This document shows, in pieces, positions 45,496 to 55,166 of a stretch of DNA of 64,000 bases; position 1 is the first letter of the stretch; every line of letters begins with the position of its first letter. A program made the translations under genes and the position numbers. Below the pieces are notes generated by a model. It was not told where the DNA came from. It ran no database searches and saw only the letters and a list, made by a program, of their open reading frames with translations. Source of the DNA: Salegentibacter sp. 24 (GTDB taxonomy: Bacteria; Bacteroidota; Bacteroidia; Flavobacteriales; Flavobacteriaceae); contig NZ_SNWE01000011.1 in NCBI RefSeq assembly GCF_004362395.1, positions 62,001 to 126,000 on the forward strand, given 5' to 3'.

Positions 45496-46500
45496 TTAAT
45501 GCCCACTTACCGAAAACTTATATGAAATTCGGTTATAATACTCATCTCCAGGCTTTAAAACGGCCTCCGGGAAATTTCTAAAATTAGGGGCGTCTGGAAA
45601 ATTCTGTGCCTCTAAACACAGAGAAGGATAATGTTCGGCAATTTCGGTATGATAATTAAAATCCTGAGGAAGGCTCTCAGGAGCGTAGGCAACCATAGCT
45701 TTCTGGTTGGTCTTCACCTCCATTTTGATTCCGGTTAACGGTGCGAACAACCTGGCATCAACTTCATCTTTTTCAGATCTTAAAACAAAGGTGTCATCCA
45801 GGTTTCGGTTGCCAATTAATTTGCTCTGGCCAAAGTTCTTAGGATGTTTTTTTAGCTTGGTTAAATTCCCTGTAGGCAGGAGATTTTCATCAACTTCCAG
45901 TATTTTTTCAGCTTCTATCTTTAAAAAATGATCACTAATACTACCACCTCCATTTAGATTGAAATAGGTATGGTTAGTAAGGTTAATCACCGTTTTTTTA
46001 TCCGTTTTCCCGGAGTATTCTATAAGCAATTCATCGTCTTCAGTAAGGGTATATGTTACCCCAACTTGGAGGTTGCCAGGATAGGATTCCTCCCCGTCTT
46101 TACTCAAATAACTTAATTTCACTGAGGGATTTGGAGCAGTTGTCTCTTCTTCAATTTCCCATATTTTATACTGAAACCCATATTCACCACCATGGAGGTG
46201 CACATCATTCTTTTCAAACAATTTATAAGTAGTCTTATCGAGTTTAAATTCGCCTTTAGCAATTCTACCAGCATATCTCCCCACCGAGGCACCAAAACAT
46301 TTGTTATGCTCCCTGTAGGTGGAAGTAATAAAATCTTCGGCCCAGGGGCTCACCACTACATTTATCTTTTTACCGCTTTTGTCTTTTATCTTAAAGCTTA
46401 GCACTGCAGCGCCAAAGTTGAGGATTTGGAGCTCGCTCCCATTCTTATTGATAAGACTAAGCGTTTTTAGTTCTTCCTTTTTTATAAGTTTCAAATTCAC
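45496..46500 (-). CDS. galM: Aldose 1-epimerase (mutarotase)
   Basis: Interconverts alpha and beta anomers of free aldoses. The 334 residues contain substrate-binding Arg and His motifs (FGASVGRYAGRIAKGEF, LTNHTYFNLNG) and the late YHTEIAEHYPSLCLEAQNFPDAPN with the catalytic glutamate region. No signal peptide, so cytoplasmic. The start is GTG at 46500, 4 bases after the DUF885 stop, indicating co-transcription with the hydrolase genes; the following gene is a sugar symporter. Confidence 0.92.
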   Translation of the reverse strand: MNLKLIKKEELKTLSLINKNGSELQILNFGAAVLSFKIKDKSGKKINVVVSPWAEDFITSTYREHNKCFGASVGRYAGRIAKGEFKLDKTTYKLFEKNDVHLHGGEYGFQYKIWEIEEETTAPNPSVKLSYLSKDGEESYPGNLQVGVTYTLTEDDELLIEYSGKTDKKTVINLTNHTYFNLNGGGSISDHFLKIEAEKILEVDENLLPTGNLTKLKKHPKNFGQSKLIGNRNLDDTFVLRSEKDEVDARLFAPLTGIKMEVKTNQKAMVAYAPESLPQDFNYHTEIAEHYPSLCLEAQNFPDAPNFRNFPEAVLKPGDEYYNRISYKFSVSGH

Positions 46501-46504
46501 TTTT

Positions 46505-48328
46505 TTAGTTAGTTTTTCTGGATATCCAGTTGTCTACTTTTTCTTCAAGAATATTCAAAGGTAAAGCTCCATCTAGAAGAATCACATCATGGAATTCCCT
46601 AATATCAAAATCTTCTCCCAATTCTTCTTTGGCAGTTTCCCGTAATTCGAGGATTTTATTCATTCCAATTTTATAGGCCGTGGCCTGACCTGGCATCACA
46701 ATATGCCGCTCTACCATTTTAATACAATCACTTTCGGCATTCGGAGTATTTTGTTTGTAGTATTCGATACCTTCCTGGCGGGTCCATTTTTTAGCGTGAA
46801 TTCCTGTGTCAACAACAAGCCGGCAGGAGCGCCAAAGCTCCATGGCAAGGCGGCCAAAATCGGAATATGGATCTTTATAAAAGCCTATCTCTTTGGGCAA
46901 CAATTCGCTGTAAAGTCCCCATCCTTCCACATAGGCTGTATAAAAACTGAATTTCCTAAACTGGGGAATATTCTCTAGTTCCTGGGCTATGGCAATTTGC
47001 ATATGATGCCCTGGAATTCCTTCATGATAAGCCAGAGCCTCCATTTGATAAGTCGGCATCGCAGACATATCATATAAATTGGCATAATAAGTACCCGGTC
47101 TGGAACCGTCAATTGCAGGTTGTTGATAAAATGCCTTACCCGCACTTTTCTCCCGGAATGCTTCCACGGCTTTAACGACCAACTTTGCCTGAGGTTTGGT
47201 AAGAAATAAATTATCTAACCGAGCTTTCATCGTATTGATGATATCCGTAGCTACTGTGAGATATTTTTCCCTGCCAAGAGAATCATTGGCGTAATAAAAT
47301 TGTTCATCGCTACGCATATATTCAAAGAAATCCTGCAAGGTTCCTTTAAAACCCACTGCCTTTTTTATCTTCTCCATCTCACTATGAATACGGGCAACTT
47401 CAGCTAACCCAATTTCGTGAATCTCTTCTGCAGATAGATTAGTAGTAGTAGTTCGTTTTAGGGCCTTTGCGTAAAAGGCATCTCCTTTTGGAAATTTCCA
47501 GGCTCCGGCATCATTGTTTGCTCGTTTTTGCTGGGTCTCCAAAAAAACGATCAAATTCTGGTAAGCTGGTTTAACCGCCTTAGTCAGGGTCGTTTCAGCT
47601 TTGTAAATAAGTTCTTTTTTCTCCTGTTCTGAAATATCTAATTTATCGACCTTTGATTTAAAATCGGCCAGTAACGCGCTGTTCTCTGAAGATTTCCCAA
47701 AGGGTTTACCCTTAATTATGTTTCTGCTGGATTCCAAAACCCTGTCAAAAACAAATACCGGTGGCACAATTCCATTTTGCTCCCTAATTTTTAAATTTCC
47801 AATGACCTCTTCCATTACCCTGGGAATTCCTTCCAACCTTGAAATATAGGCCCTGGCATCACTTACCGAATCTATTTGATGCATGTTTATTAAAAAAGCG
47901 GGTAATTCGGCATGGTAACCAAACATCTGGTTTACCGGGTAATCATAAAACCGAAAATCATAATCGTTGATCTCATTTTCAAGGTTTTGACGGTATAAAT
48001 CATAACTGAGTCGTGTTTGCTTATTTAATGCCGCGACATCTACCTTTTTTAGATATTCCAAGCGTTTCTTGGCCTTTTCAAGGTCCTGGGCGTATTTCAA
48101 GTGCGAAAAATCATCCCATTTCCCATAATTGGTTTTTTGTCCCAACCGGGTTTGCATCATAGGTGAATCCGCGACATCCTTTTGAAATTCCGCTTCAAAA
48201 TATTGGTTTAATTCCGCTGATTGCTCAGCGATTTCTTCCGGGGAATAATTTTCTTCCTTTTGGTTACAGGCAACTAACAAAACCAAACAACCCAGAAAAA
48301 TAAACTTATTTAAAAAATTAAGGCGCAT
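46505..48328 (-). CDS. DUF885-family metallohydrolase lipoprotein
   Basis: A 607-residue protein with a lipoprotein signal peptide (FLGCLVLLVAC, cysteine near 21). DUF885 proteins are helical peptidase-like enzymes; the conserved ALAYHEGIPGHHMQIAIAQE segment near residue 440 carries the metal-binding histidines and glutamate, and SKTGYYNPPAID-type residues are represented by KAFYQQPAIDGSRPGTYY. Probable envelope peptidase. It lies 3 bases after the CocE-like hydrolase gene and 4 before galM, so one operon. Confidence 0.85.
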   Translation of the reverse strand: MRLNFLNKFIFLGCLVLLVACNQKEENYSPEEIAEQSAELNQYFEAEFQKDVADSPMMQTRLGQKTNYGKWDDFSHLKYAQDLEKAKKRLEYLKKVDVAALNKQTRLSYDLYRQNLENEINDYDFRFYDYPVNQMFGYHAELPAFLINMHQIDSVSDARAYISRLEGIPRVMEEVIGNLKIREQNGIVPPVFVFDRVLESSRNIIKGKPFGKSSENSALLADFKSKVDKLDISEQEKKELIYKAETTLTKAVKPAYQNLIVFLETQQKRANNDAGAWKFPKGDAFYAKALKRTTTTNLSAEEIHEIGLAEVARIHSEMEKIKKAVGFKGTLQDFFEYMRSDEQFYYANDSLGREKYLTVATDIINTMKARLDNLFLTKPQAKLVVKAVEAFREKSAGKAFYQQPAIDGSRPGTYYANLYDMSAMPTYQMEALAYHEGIPGHHMQIAIAQELENIPQFRKFSFYTAYVEGWGLYSELLPKEIGFYKDPYSDFGRLAMELWRSCRLVVDTGIHAKKWTRQEGIEYYKQNTPNAESDCIKMVERHIVMPGQATAYKIGMNKILELRETAKEELGEDFDIREFHDVILLDGALPLNILEEKVDNWISRKTN

Positions 48329-48331
48329 AGG

Positions 48332-50179
48332 CTAATCTTTAATTACGGAAAACTCTATTGCAGAATCTCCAAAAACGGTATGGGTTTGCTGTTGGAAATC
48401 CTCTTCTTCAGCTTTAAAAATATTAGGCACGTAGGTTTGGGGGTTTCTGTCGATAAGCGGAAACCAGGTACTTTGAACCTGAACCTGTAATTTATGTCCT
48501 TTCTTAAAGGTATGATTGATACCCTGAAGTGTAATATTTACAGAAGTTTTCTTATTGGGTTCAAAGGGCTCAGGATCTTCAAAACTATTTCTAAAACGTC
48601 CGCGCATAACTTCACTGCGTACCATCATATGGTAATTATCCATATCGAGATGTTCCATAGTCTCTTCATAATCCTCGGCATCGGGTGGGTAAACATCTAT
48701 GACCTTCACGATCCAATCGGCTGCAGTCCCTGTAGTAGCAACATTTAAACGCGCTTGAATTTCACCGGTAAGTTTCAGATCTTCATCCAGGACCTCGGTT
48801 TCAAAAACCAAAACATCTGGTCTTCTGGCGGCAAAACGCTGGTCGCCGGTCATATATTCTCTCGGTGTGAACACTGCTTTAATCTCATTATTATAGGAAA
48901 CCGGTTTCATGGGGTCACTTATAAACACTTCTTTATTCTGGGTGGGCTCATCGGTTAATTCCTGGTCATCTCCCAGGTAAAATGTGATAGGTTCAGCTTC
49001 CTTCGGAGGCCACTGGTCATAAGAATTCCATTTTCTCAGACCGGTATCATAAACATAAGCTTCGGAAAGATCTAATTCTTCTGTCTGTGCACCTTTTAGA
49101 AAATGATTAAAAAATTTGGTTTCAATATTACGCTGATAGTCTTCAGATATATCATCTCCAAAATACACATTTCCAACCGCCTGTCTTTTGGTTTGTCTCG
49201 CCCAGTCACCGTGGCTCCAAGGGCCAAAAACCATAATATTATAATTATCGCTGGTTTCTTCTATTTTCTTATAAGTGTTGAAAGGACCGTAAAGATCTTC
49301 AGCATCAAACAAACCGCCAACAACCATAACCGCCGGCTTAATATCATCTAAATGCTGGATAATTCCTCTGCTCTCCCAGAACTTATCATAATTCGGGTGC
49401 TCTTTTAACTGTTGCCAAAATTCATTGTCCTCACCGTAATATTTATCCAAATTACTTAACGGCCCTATATCCAAAAAGAATTGATATTGATCTTCAGTAC
49501 CTAGATCAGGCAGTTCATACCAGGCTTCTTTAGTAGGGCCTGTTTTATCGTATCCAAAAAGCGCGGTGGCTCTCCAATAACTAAGAAGGTACGCGCCATT
49601 ATGATGAAAGTCGTCAAAAAAGAAATCCCCAATTCCGGCCTGTGGGGAAGCAGCTTTTAATGCTGGATGGGCGTCGATAAGGGAGGCAACGGCGTAATGA
49701 CCCGGATAAGAAATCCCCCAGGTACCTACCCTTCCGTTATTATTGTTTACGTTATTAATGAGCCATTCAATAGTATCATAAGTATCGCTGGATTCATCAA
49801 ATTCCTTTCCGGATTTATTTGGAATTATAGCCCGCATATTGTCGTATTCTCCTTCACTCATCCAACGTCCACGCACATCCTGATAAACCACAATATTTCC
49901 TTGCTTCATCAAATACTCGTTAGGCCCAATAAGCGACCTAAACTGATCTTCTCCATAGGGCCTGGAACTATATGGCGTTCGTTGCATAAGAATAGGATAT
50001 TCTTTTGAAGTATCTTTTGGCGAATAAATAGTGGTATGCAACTTAGTTCCATCCCGCATAGGGATATCCACTTCTGTTTTGTTATAATGTTCCTTTACAA
50101 TATACTCTTCCTGTGCAATGATATGAACAGGTATAAAACTCAAAAACAGAAGAATAAAACTTAATCGGAGTAATTTCAT
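48332..50179 (-). CDS. CocE/NonD-family secreted hydrolase (X-Pro dipeptidyl-peptidase S15-like)
   Basis: A 615-residue serine hydrolase with a cleavable signal peptide (MKLLRLSFILLFLSFIPVHIIAQ). The alpha/beta-hydrolase domain (about 30-330) begins with VDIPMRDGTKLHTTIYSP and has the nucleophile in TWGISYPGHYAV; likely acid and histidine are in GGLFDAEDLYGP and FGPWSHGDWAR. A C-terminal jelly-roll domain (about 380-610) completes the CocE architecture. Homologues cleave acyl groups from esters or amides or release X-Pro dipeptides. It starts the leftward operon with DUF885, galM and the symporter. Confidence 0.88.
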   Translation of the reverse strand: MKLLRLSFILLFLSFIPVHIIAQEEYIVKEHYNKTEVDIPMRDGTKLHTTIYSPKDTSKEYPILMQRTPYSSRPYGEDQFRSLIGPNEYLMKQGNIVVYQDVRGRWMSEGEYDNMRAIIPNKSGKEFDESSDTYDTIEWLINNVNNNNGRVGTWGISYPGHYAVASLIDAHPALKAASPQAGIGDFFFDDFHHNGAYLLSYWRATALFGYDKTGPTKEAWYELPDLGTEDQYQFFLDIGPLSNLDKYYGEDNEFWQQLKEHPNYDKFWESRGIIQHLDDIKPAVMVVGGLFDAEDLYGPFNTYKKIEETSDNYNIMVFGPWSHGDWARQTKRQAVGNVYFGDDISEDYQRNIETKFFNHFLKGAQTEELDLSEAYVYDTGLRKWNSYDQWPPKEAEPITFYLGDDQELTDEPTQNKEVFISDPMKPVSYNNEIKAVFTPREYMTGDQRFAARRPDVLVFETEVLDEDLKLTGEIQARLNVATTGTAADWIVKVIDVYPPDAEDYEETMEHLDMDNYHMMVRSEVMRGRFRNSFEDPEPFEPNKKTSVNITLQGINHTFKKGHKLQVQVQSTWFPLIDRNPQTYVPNIFKAEEEDFQQQTHTVFGDSAIEFSVIKD

Positions 50180-50238
50180 AGTCAGGGAATATTTTAAGCC
50201 CCTAAGATAGAAATTACCCCGATAAACCTAAAGGAATT

Positions 50239-52257
50239 TTAATTATTCGGTGCTTGGTGGAATTTTGCTAACCCCTCTTTAAGCCAGTTAAGGTATTTTG
50301 AATCATCCGGGGTATAACCCACCGGCTTGTTAAGCAGCTTGACCTCATTATCCAGCAACACATAAAATGGTTGGGAATTATTCTGAAAATTAAGCGTTTG
50401 GAAGGTTGCCCATTTATCGCCAATGGTTTCAATAGGTTTGATTCCGCCTTTTGGTTTTAGATAATTGAACTGTTTTTCTTCTGCTAACTCTTCCCTGTCG
50501 TCTACATAGAGAGAAATAAGAATATATTCATCGTTTAATACATCAAACACCTCGGGATTACTCCAAACCTGTTCTTCCATCTTCCGACAATTTACGCAGG
50601 CCCAACCGGTAAAATCAAGTATGATTGGTTTGTTCTGTTTACGTGCAGCTTCCAGGCCTTGGTCCCAATCCTTATATGCTTTTAATCCCAGGGGTGCCTC
50701 GGTACCCTTGTCGTAAATACTGTAAAATAAAGGAGGGGGAAAACCGCTTAAAAGTTTAAGGTTCGCAGCGGAAGTATTGGTTAACCCAGGAATTAAATAC
50801 AGCACAAAAAAGAAGGTGATCACCCCCACGCCAAACCTGGCCTTACTGATCTTCTTCTTAGGTCCATCGTGTGGAAAACGAATAAACCCGAACAAATAGG
50901 CCATTAGTCCTAATCCAATTAAGATCCATATCCCGATAAAAATTTCACGCTTTAAAATCCCCCAATGTTCGACAAGGTCGGCATTGGAAAGAAATTTAAA
51001 AGCCAAGCCTAATTCTATAAAACCTAAAGTTACCTTAACAGTATTGAGCCAACCACCGCTTTTTGGTAAGGAATTAAGCCAGTTTGGAAATAAAGCAAAA
51101 AGGGCGAAAGGCAAGGCCAGGGCAAGGCCAAAACCACCCATTCCCATAGAAAGCTGCATCGCACCACCATCGCTGGTTAGCGAGCCGCCCAAAAGGGAAC
51201 CCAAAATTGGTCCGGTACAGGAAAAGGAAACCAAAGCCAGGGTAAGCGCCATAAAAAAGATCCCTACAAATCCTCCTACACTGGAAGCTTTATCATCCAT
51301 TTTATTGCTCCAGGAACTCGGCAAAGTAATTTCGTAATAACCAAAAAAGGAAAACGCAAAAATGATGAAAATGATGAAGAAAACTATATTAAGGGTAACA
51401 TTGGTGGAAATGTTGTTGAGTATTTCCGGATTTACGCTATCCAGTAAATGAAACGGCAAGCTAAGCAGTAGGTAAATCACGAAAATAAAAAAGCCATAAA
51501 GTATAGCATTTACCAAACCCTTTTTCCGGTTTTTAGCCCCTTTGGTGAAAAAGGAAACGGTAAGCGGAATCATCGGAAATACACAGGGTGTCAATAAAGC
51601 GATTAAGCCCCCGACGAATCCCAGAAGAAAAATATTCAGGAAATTATTGCCTTCCTCCTCTTGCGTAGCAAATTCCTCCATTCCGGAAACTTCAATATTT
51701 AGTGCCTGGGTAAGTTTTTTATCCTTTTCTGAAATTTTAAGATCTGTAAAGCCTTCGGTTATTTCATTTTCTCCCAGGGATATATTGAAGCGCTCTGTTT
51801 CGGGAGGTAAACATTTTTCATCATCACAAACAGAGAAATATATTTCCGCAATAATTTTCGAATTCGATTGAGTGGGAACTTTTACCTTCTGGGTAAAAAC
51901 TGCTTCCTCTTCAAAGTAAGTGATGTCGGCTTCAAAGACCTGGTCATAAATCGGTGCTACATCGGGTTCCTCGGTATCACCTATCAGCTCAAAGTTTCCT
52001 TCATTAGCACTGTAAGAGAAAGTAGTTGCAATTGGCGCTATATCAATATCGGCTTCCTTTTGGGAATATAAATGCCAGCCTTCTTCAAGGTCGGCAGTAA
52101 AAACAAGGGTATAAATACTATCGTTCTCCTTTTCTACGGAAGCCTCCCAGGTTATAGGATCGGACAGTTGGGAATCTTCCTCCCCCTGGTTAAAATATTG
52201 TGCCTGTAGTTGTAGTAAAGGAATTAAGAATAAAAGCAGGCTTGCCATGTATTTCAT
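50239..52257 (-). CDS. dsbD: Protein-disulfide reductase DsbD
   Basis: Carries electrons from cytoplasmic thioredoxin across the inner membrane to periplasmic thiol proteins. I start at ATG 52257, which overlaps the tilS stop as ATGA and begins a signal peptide (MKYMASLLLFLIPLLQLQAQ); an upstream in-frame start lies inside tilS. The domains of the 672 residues are: an N-terminal DsbD-alpha-like domain with CDDEKC, a transmembrane domain of about eight helices with cysteines in LTPCVFPM and FSCTGPILG, and a C-terminal thioredoxin-like domain with WACVNCRKME (CxxC). All three redox pairs are present. Confidence 0.93.
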   Translation of the reverse strand: MKYMASLLLFLIPLLQLQAQYFNQGEEDSQLSDPITWEASVEKENDSIYTLVFTADLEEGWHLYSQKEADIDIAPIATTFSYSANEGNFELIGDTEEPDVAPIYDQVFEADITYFEEEAVFTQKVKVPTQSNSKIIAEIYFSVCDDEKCLPPETERFNISLGENEITEGFTDLKISEKDKKLTQALNIEVSGMEEFATQEEEGNNFLNIFLLGFVGGLIALLTPCVFPMIPLTVSFFTKGAKNRKKGLVNAILYGFFIFVIYLLLSLPFHLLDSVNPEILNNISTNVTLNIVFFIIFIIFAFSFFGYYEITLPSSWSNKMDDKASSVGGFVGIFFMALTLALVSFSCTGPILGSLLGGSLTSDGGAMQLSMGMGGFGLALALPFALFALFPNWLNSLPKSGGWLNTVKVTLGFIELGLAFKFLSNADLVEHWGILKREIFIGIWILIGLGLMAYLFGFIRFPHDGPKKKISKARFGVGVITFFFVLYLIPGLTNTSAANLKLLSGFPPPLFYSIYDKGTEAPLGLKAYKDWDQGLEAARKQNKPIILDFTGWACVNCRKMEEQVWSNPEVFDVLNDEYILISLYVDDREELAEEKQFNYLKPKGGIKPIETIGDKWATFQTLNFQNNSQPFYVLLDNEVKLLNKPVGYTPDDSKYLNWLKEGLAKFHQAPNN

Positions 52258-53564
52258 AAACTGAAAGTGATTTTTATAATTTTTTGACCGGGGGATGTAA
52301 TGGAAAAACGCCTGTCGGCCCGTTGATTGATGACCCAAATAATTTTTTCTCCAGAACATAGCACCCAGCTGTTTTCTTTCTCGGGCAAAGATAATTTTTT
52401 GTCTTTAAAGAAGTCGCTTAACTTCTTCTTTCCTTTCATCCCGAAAGGATAAAACACATCACCTTTCTGCCACTGTCTTACACTAAGTGGATAATCAAGT
52501 TTTTCCGGATCTACATAAATACAATTCGGATTCTTCTCCTTGATTTGCTGAACTTCGGAAAAGGAAAAAGTTCCCATAGGCAGCATAGCAAAGTCTTCAT
52601 CCTTAGCAATTTTGTAAACCTTCTCTTCTTTGCTATTTTTCTCAGTTAAAATTAGGTAGTCCCGGTCTTTAACCAACCTGTGTGAAGCAGAAAAAACCAT
52701 TTTTCCAGGTTGCGCATCCAATAAATTATAAATGTCGCCCCATTGGGTAAAACCGAAAGATTTAAGCAACTGATACAAAACCGCTGGAGTATTAGGAATT
52801 TTTTTTAGGTAATTGATCTCCAGGCTATACCCGTATTTTGTTTTACTGATAATTTTAGGATAGAGCAGGCTCATATAATCCTCCACCAATTCTTCGCTTT
52901 CCTTTAAATGTGATTGGGTTTTTAAAAAAGTCTCTAGAAACTGCGGATTTAATTCTTCAAAAATCGGTACGATTTCGTGTCTTATCTTATTGCGAAGGTA
53001 CTTTGTGGAGGCATTACTGCTATCCTCCCGCCAGGGAATATTATTCTCCTGTGCATAAGATGAAATTTCCTTTCGGGAAAATTTTAGCAAAGGCCTAATT
53101 AGGCTATGACTGTCAGAATTTATTCCGCTTAAACCTTCCAGGCCGGTACCGCGCAGTAAATTAATAAAAAAAGTTTCCAGGCTATCATTTGCGTGATGAG
53201 CAGTTAAGGTATAATCAAATTGATATTTTTGTCGTAATTCTTCAAACCATTCATAACGGAGATCTCGTGCCGCCATTTGAATGGATAATCCATTGTCCTT
53301 TGCATATTGCTCGGTATCAAAATTCTCTATAAAAAGTTTCACTTTTAGTTTTTTTGCCAGGCTTGCCACAAAATCTTCATCGGCATCACTTTCTTCATCC
53401 CGAAGGTTGAAGTTACAATGTGCCAAAGCGAAATCGAGTTTGGCTTTTTTGCACAAGTGGGCAAGTACCACACTATCCACCCCACCGCTTACAGCAAGTA
53501 AAATTTTACTATTGCACAAATAAGGGAACTGCAATTTGATCTCATGTTTGAAAGCTCTTTCCAT
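52254..53564 (-). CDS. tilS: tRNA(Ile)-lysidine synthase
   Basis: Modifies cytidine 34 of tRNA-Ile(CAU) to lysidine so that it reads AUA; essential in most bacteria. The 436 residues have the PP-loop ATPase motif LAVSGGVDSVVLAHL (about 23-37), the family segments AHCNFNLRDEESDADEDFV and TAHHANDSLETFFINLLRGTG, and a C-terminal TilS domain ending in NQRADRRFSI. It overlaps dsbD by four bases and follows pabB by about 90 bases. Confidence 0.95.
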   Translation of the reverse strand: MERAFKHEIKLQFPYLCNSKILLAVSGGVDSVVLAHLCKKAKLDFALAHCNFNLRDEESDADEDFVASLAKKLKVKLFIENFDTEQYAKDNGLSIQMAARDLRYEWFEELRQKYQFDYTLTAHHANDSLETFFINLLRGTGLEGLSGINSDSHSLIRPLLKFSRKEISSYAQENNIPWREDSSNASTKYLRNKIRHEIVPIFEELNPQFLETFLKTQSHLKESEELVEDYMSLLYPKIISKTKYGYSLEINYLKKIPNTPAVLYQLLKSFGFTQWGDIYNLLDAQPGKMVFSASHRLVKDRDYLILTEKNSKEEKVYKIAKDEDFAMLPMGTFSFSEVQQIKEKNPNCIYVDPEKLDYPLSVRQWQKGDVFYPFGMKGKKKLSDFFKDKKLSLPEKENSWVLCSGEKIIWVINQRADRRFSITSPGQKIIKITFSL

Positions 53565-53653
53565 AGAAAATCAAAGATACAAAAACACTTTACAGGATTT
53601 TCCCTGAGTATTTATCCCGTGTAACCGCAAAAATATTCTGGTTATAAAAAAAA

Positions 53654-54952
53654 TTAACCCAGCGCCTGGTACATTGCGGCGGCTTTCAATAGGCATTCCT
53701 CGTATTCCTTTTCCGCGATTGAACCGGCAGTAATTGCCCCGCCCACCGAAAAGGATACATATTTTTTTACAGAATTATAAAGAATACTACGTATCACCAC
53801 ATTAAAATCGAAGTCGCCGGTTGGCATAAAATAACCCACCGCCCCGCTATAGAGTCCGCGTTTGGTTTCTTCGAGCTCTTCGATGATTTTCATCGCTGAA
53901 ATCTTTGGAGCCCCAGTCATGCTGCCCATTGGGAAGGTAGCACGTAGAGCTTCTACCGGTGGAATACCAGCATCAATTTCCGCTGAGATTGTAGAGATCA
54001 TCTGGTGCACCTGTTTAAAAGAATAAACCTTACAAAGTTCATCAACATTTACACTCCCTTTTTTGGCGATCTTCGAAAGATCATTTCGGACCAAATCCAC
54101 AATCATGACATTTTCAGACTGTTCTTTGGGGTCCCTGGAAAGTTGGTCAGCAATTTCCAAATCTTCAGCAGCATTTTCTGATCGTCTGGCGGTTCCTTTG
54201 ATTGGTTGAGAAATTAATTTTGCACCTGATTTTTTTAAATAACGCTCCGGAGAAGCGGAAAGTAGCCAATGTTCCTCCAATCTTAAAAAAGAAGCAAAGG
54301 GAGGACCCGATATTTTGTTAAGTTTTTGAAATACTTCAATGGGCTCGATTTGACTGTTTTCAGCAAAAAATTCCTGACAGAAATTAGCCTCATAAATATC
54401 ACCACGCTGAATATAGGCGAGCATATTCTCGACCTTTTTCAGGTAGTCTTCTTTGGTAATTCTGGCCTGTATCTGCGCCTTTTTTTTCCCGGAGGCAAGC
54501 TGTAGATCATCATCTAAAGAAATTTTTAAAATTTCAGTGAAATCCGTTTCAATTTCTTCATCCAGCATGCTTAGATAATGCATTTCCAAGCGATTCCCCT
54601 TCAATAAAAATAACTTTTGAGGCTGGAAAAAATACAGGTCTGGAAATTCCAATCCATCGGGATTGGTGGAGCAAAGTGCTTCCACATCATTTTTAAGATC
54701 GTATGATAAGTATCCAAAAATCCAGTCTTTAGTGGTTTGCTGATATTCCTGAAGTTTGGCAAAAGCCTGGTGATAATCTGTTTTAATCGCAGTAAAAGCA
54801 CCCAGAGCCATTAAGGCATCAAATTCACTGTGATTCTGGTTATAACTATTGCTATCCAGCCAGGCAATTTCTTCAAAGTGCCGGCTCCAATGCAATAATT
54901 GTTGTTTGAATTTTATCGGATCTTTTAAAGTATATGTTGATATGCTGCGCAC
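53654..54952 (-). CDS. pabB: Aminodeoxychorismate synthase component I
   Basis: Makes 4-amino-4-deoxychorismate for folate synthesis. The 432-residue chorismate-binding enzyme has a divergent N-terminal half and the conserved C-terminal half: QPIKGTARRSENAAEDLEIA, VMIVDLVRNDLSKIA, SFKQVHQMISTISAEI and MGSMTGAPKISAMKIIEELE. The PIKGT motif with lysine fits PabB better than anthranilate synthase, and the absence of trp genes nearby agrees. The glutaminase partner PabA is not in the window. The start is GTG at 54952; the nearest internal ATG would remove conserved sequence. Confidence 0.9.
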   Translation of the reverse strand: MRSISTYTLKDPIKFKQQLLHWSRHFEEIAWLDSNSYNQNHSEFDALMALGAFTAIKTDYHQAFAKLQEYQQTTKDWIFGYLSYDLKNDVEALCSTNPDGLEFPDLYFFQPQKLFLLKGNRLEMHYLSMLDEEIETDFTEILKISLDDDLQLASGKKKAQIQARITKEDYLKKVENMLAYIQRGDIYEANFCQEFFAENSQIEPIEVFQKLNKISGPPFASFLRLEEHWLLSASPERYLKKSGAKLISQPIKGTARRSENAAEDLEIADQLSRDPKEQSENVMIVDLVRNDLSKIAKKGSVNVDELCKVYSFKQVHQMISTISAEIDAGIPPVEALRATFPMGSMTGAPKISAMKIIEELEETKRGLYSGAVGYFMPTGDFDFNVVIRSILYNSVKKYVSFSVGGAITAGSIAEKEYEECLLKAAAMYQALG

Positions 54953-55166
54953 CTACCTTCTAATTTGGCCGCAAAGGTAAGAACAATTTGACTCAGGACA
55001 TATTTAAATCCATTTACAAAATTATCAAAAACTTCTGACGCATTTTTTGTTGCCGATAAATTCTCGAAAAATTAGTTTTAAAATCACTTTGATTTTGCGA
55101 AAAAAAACTTTAATATTATTCCATACCTTTTAAGTCAAAAATCACACATAAGACTCCCTATTCCAG

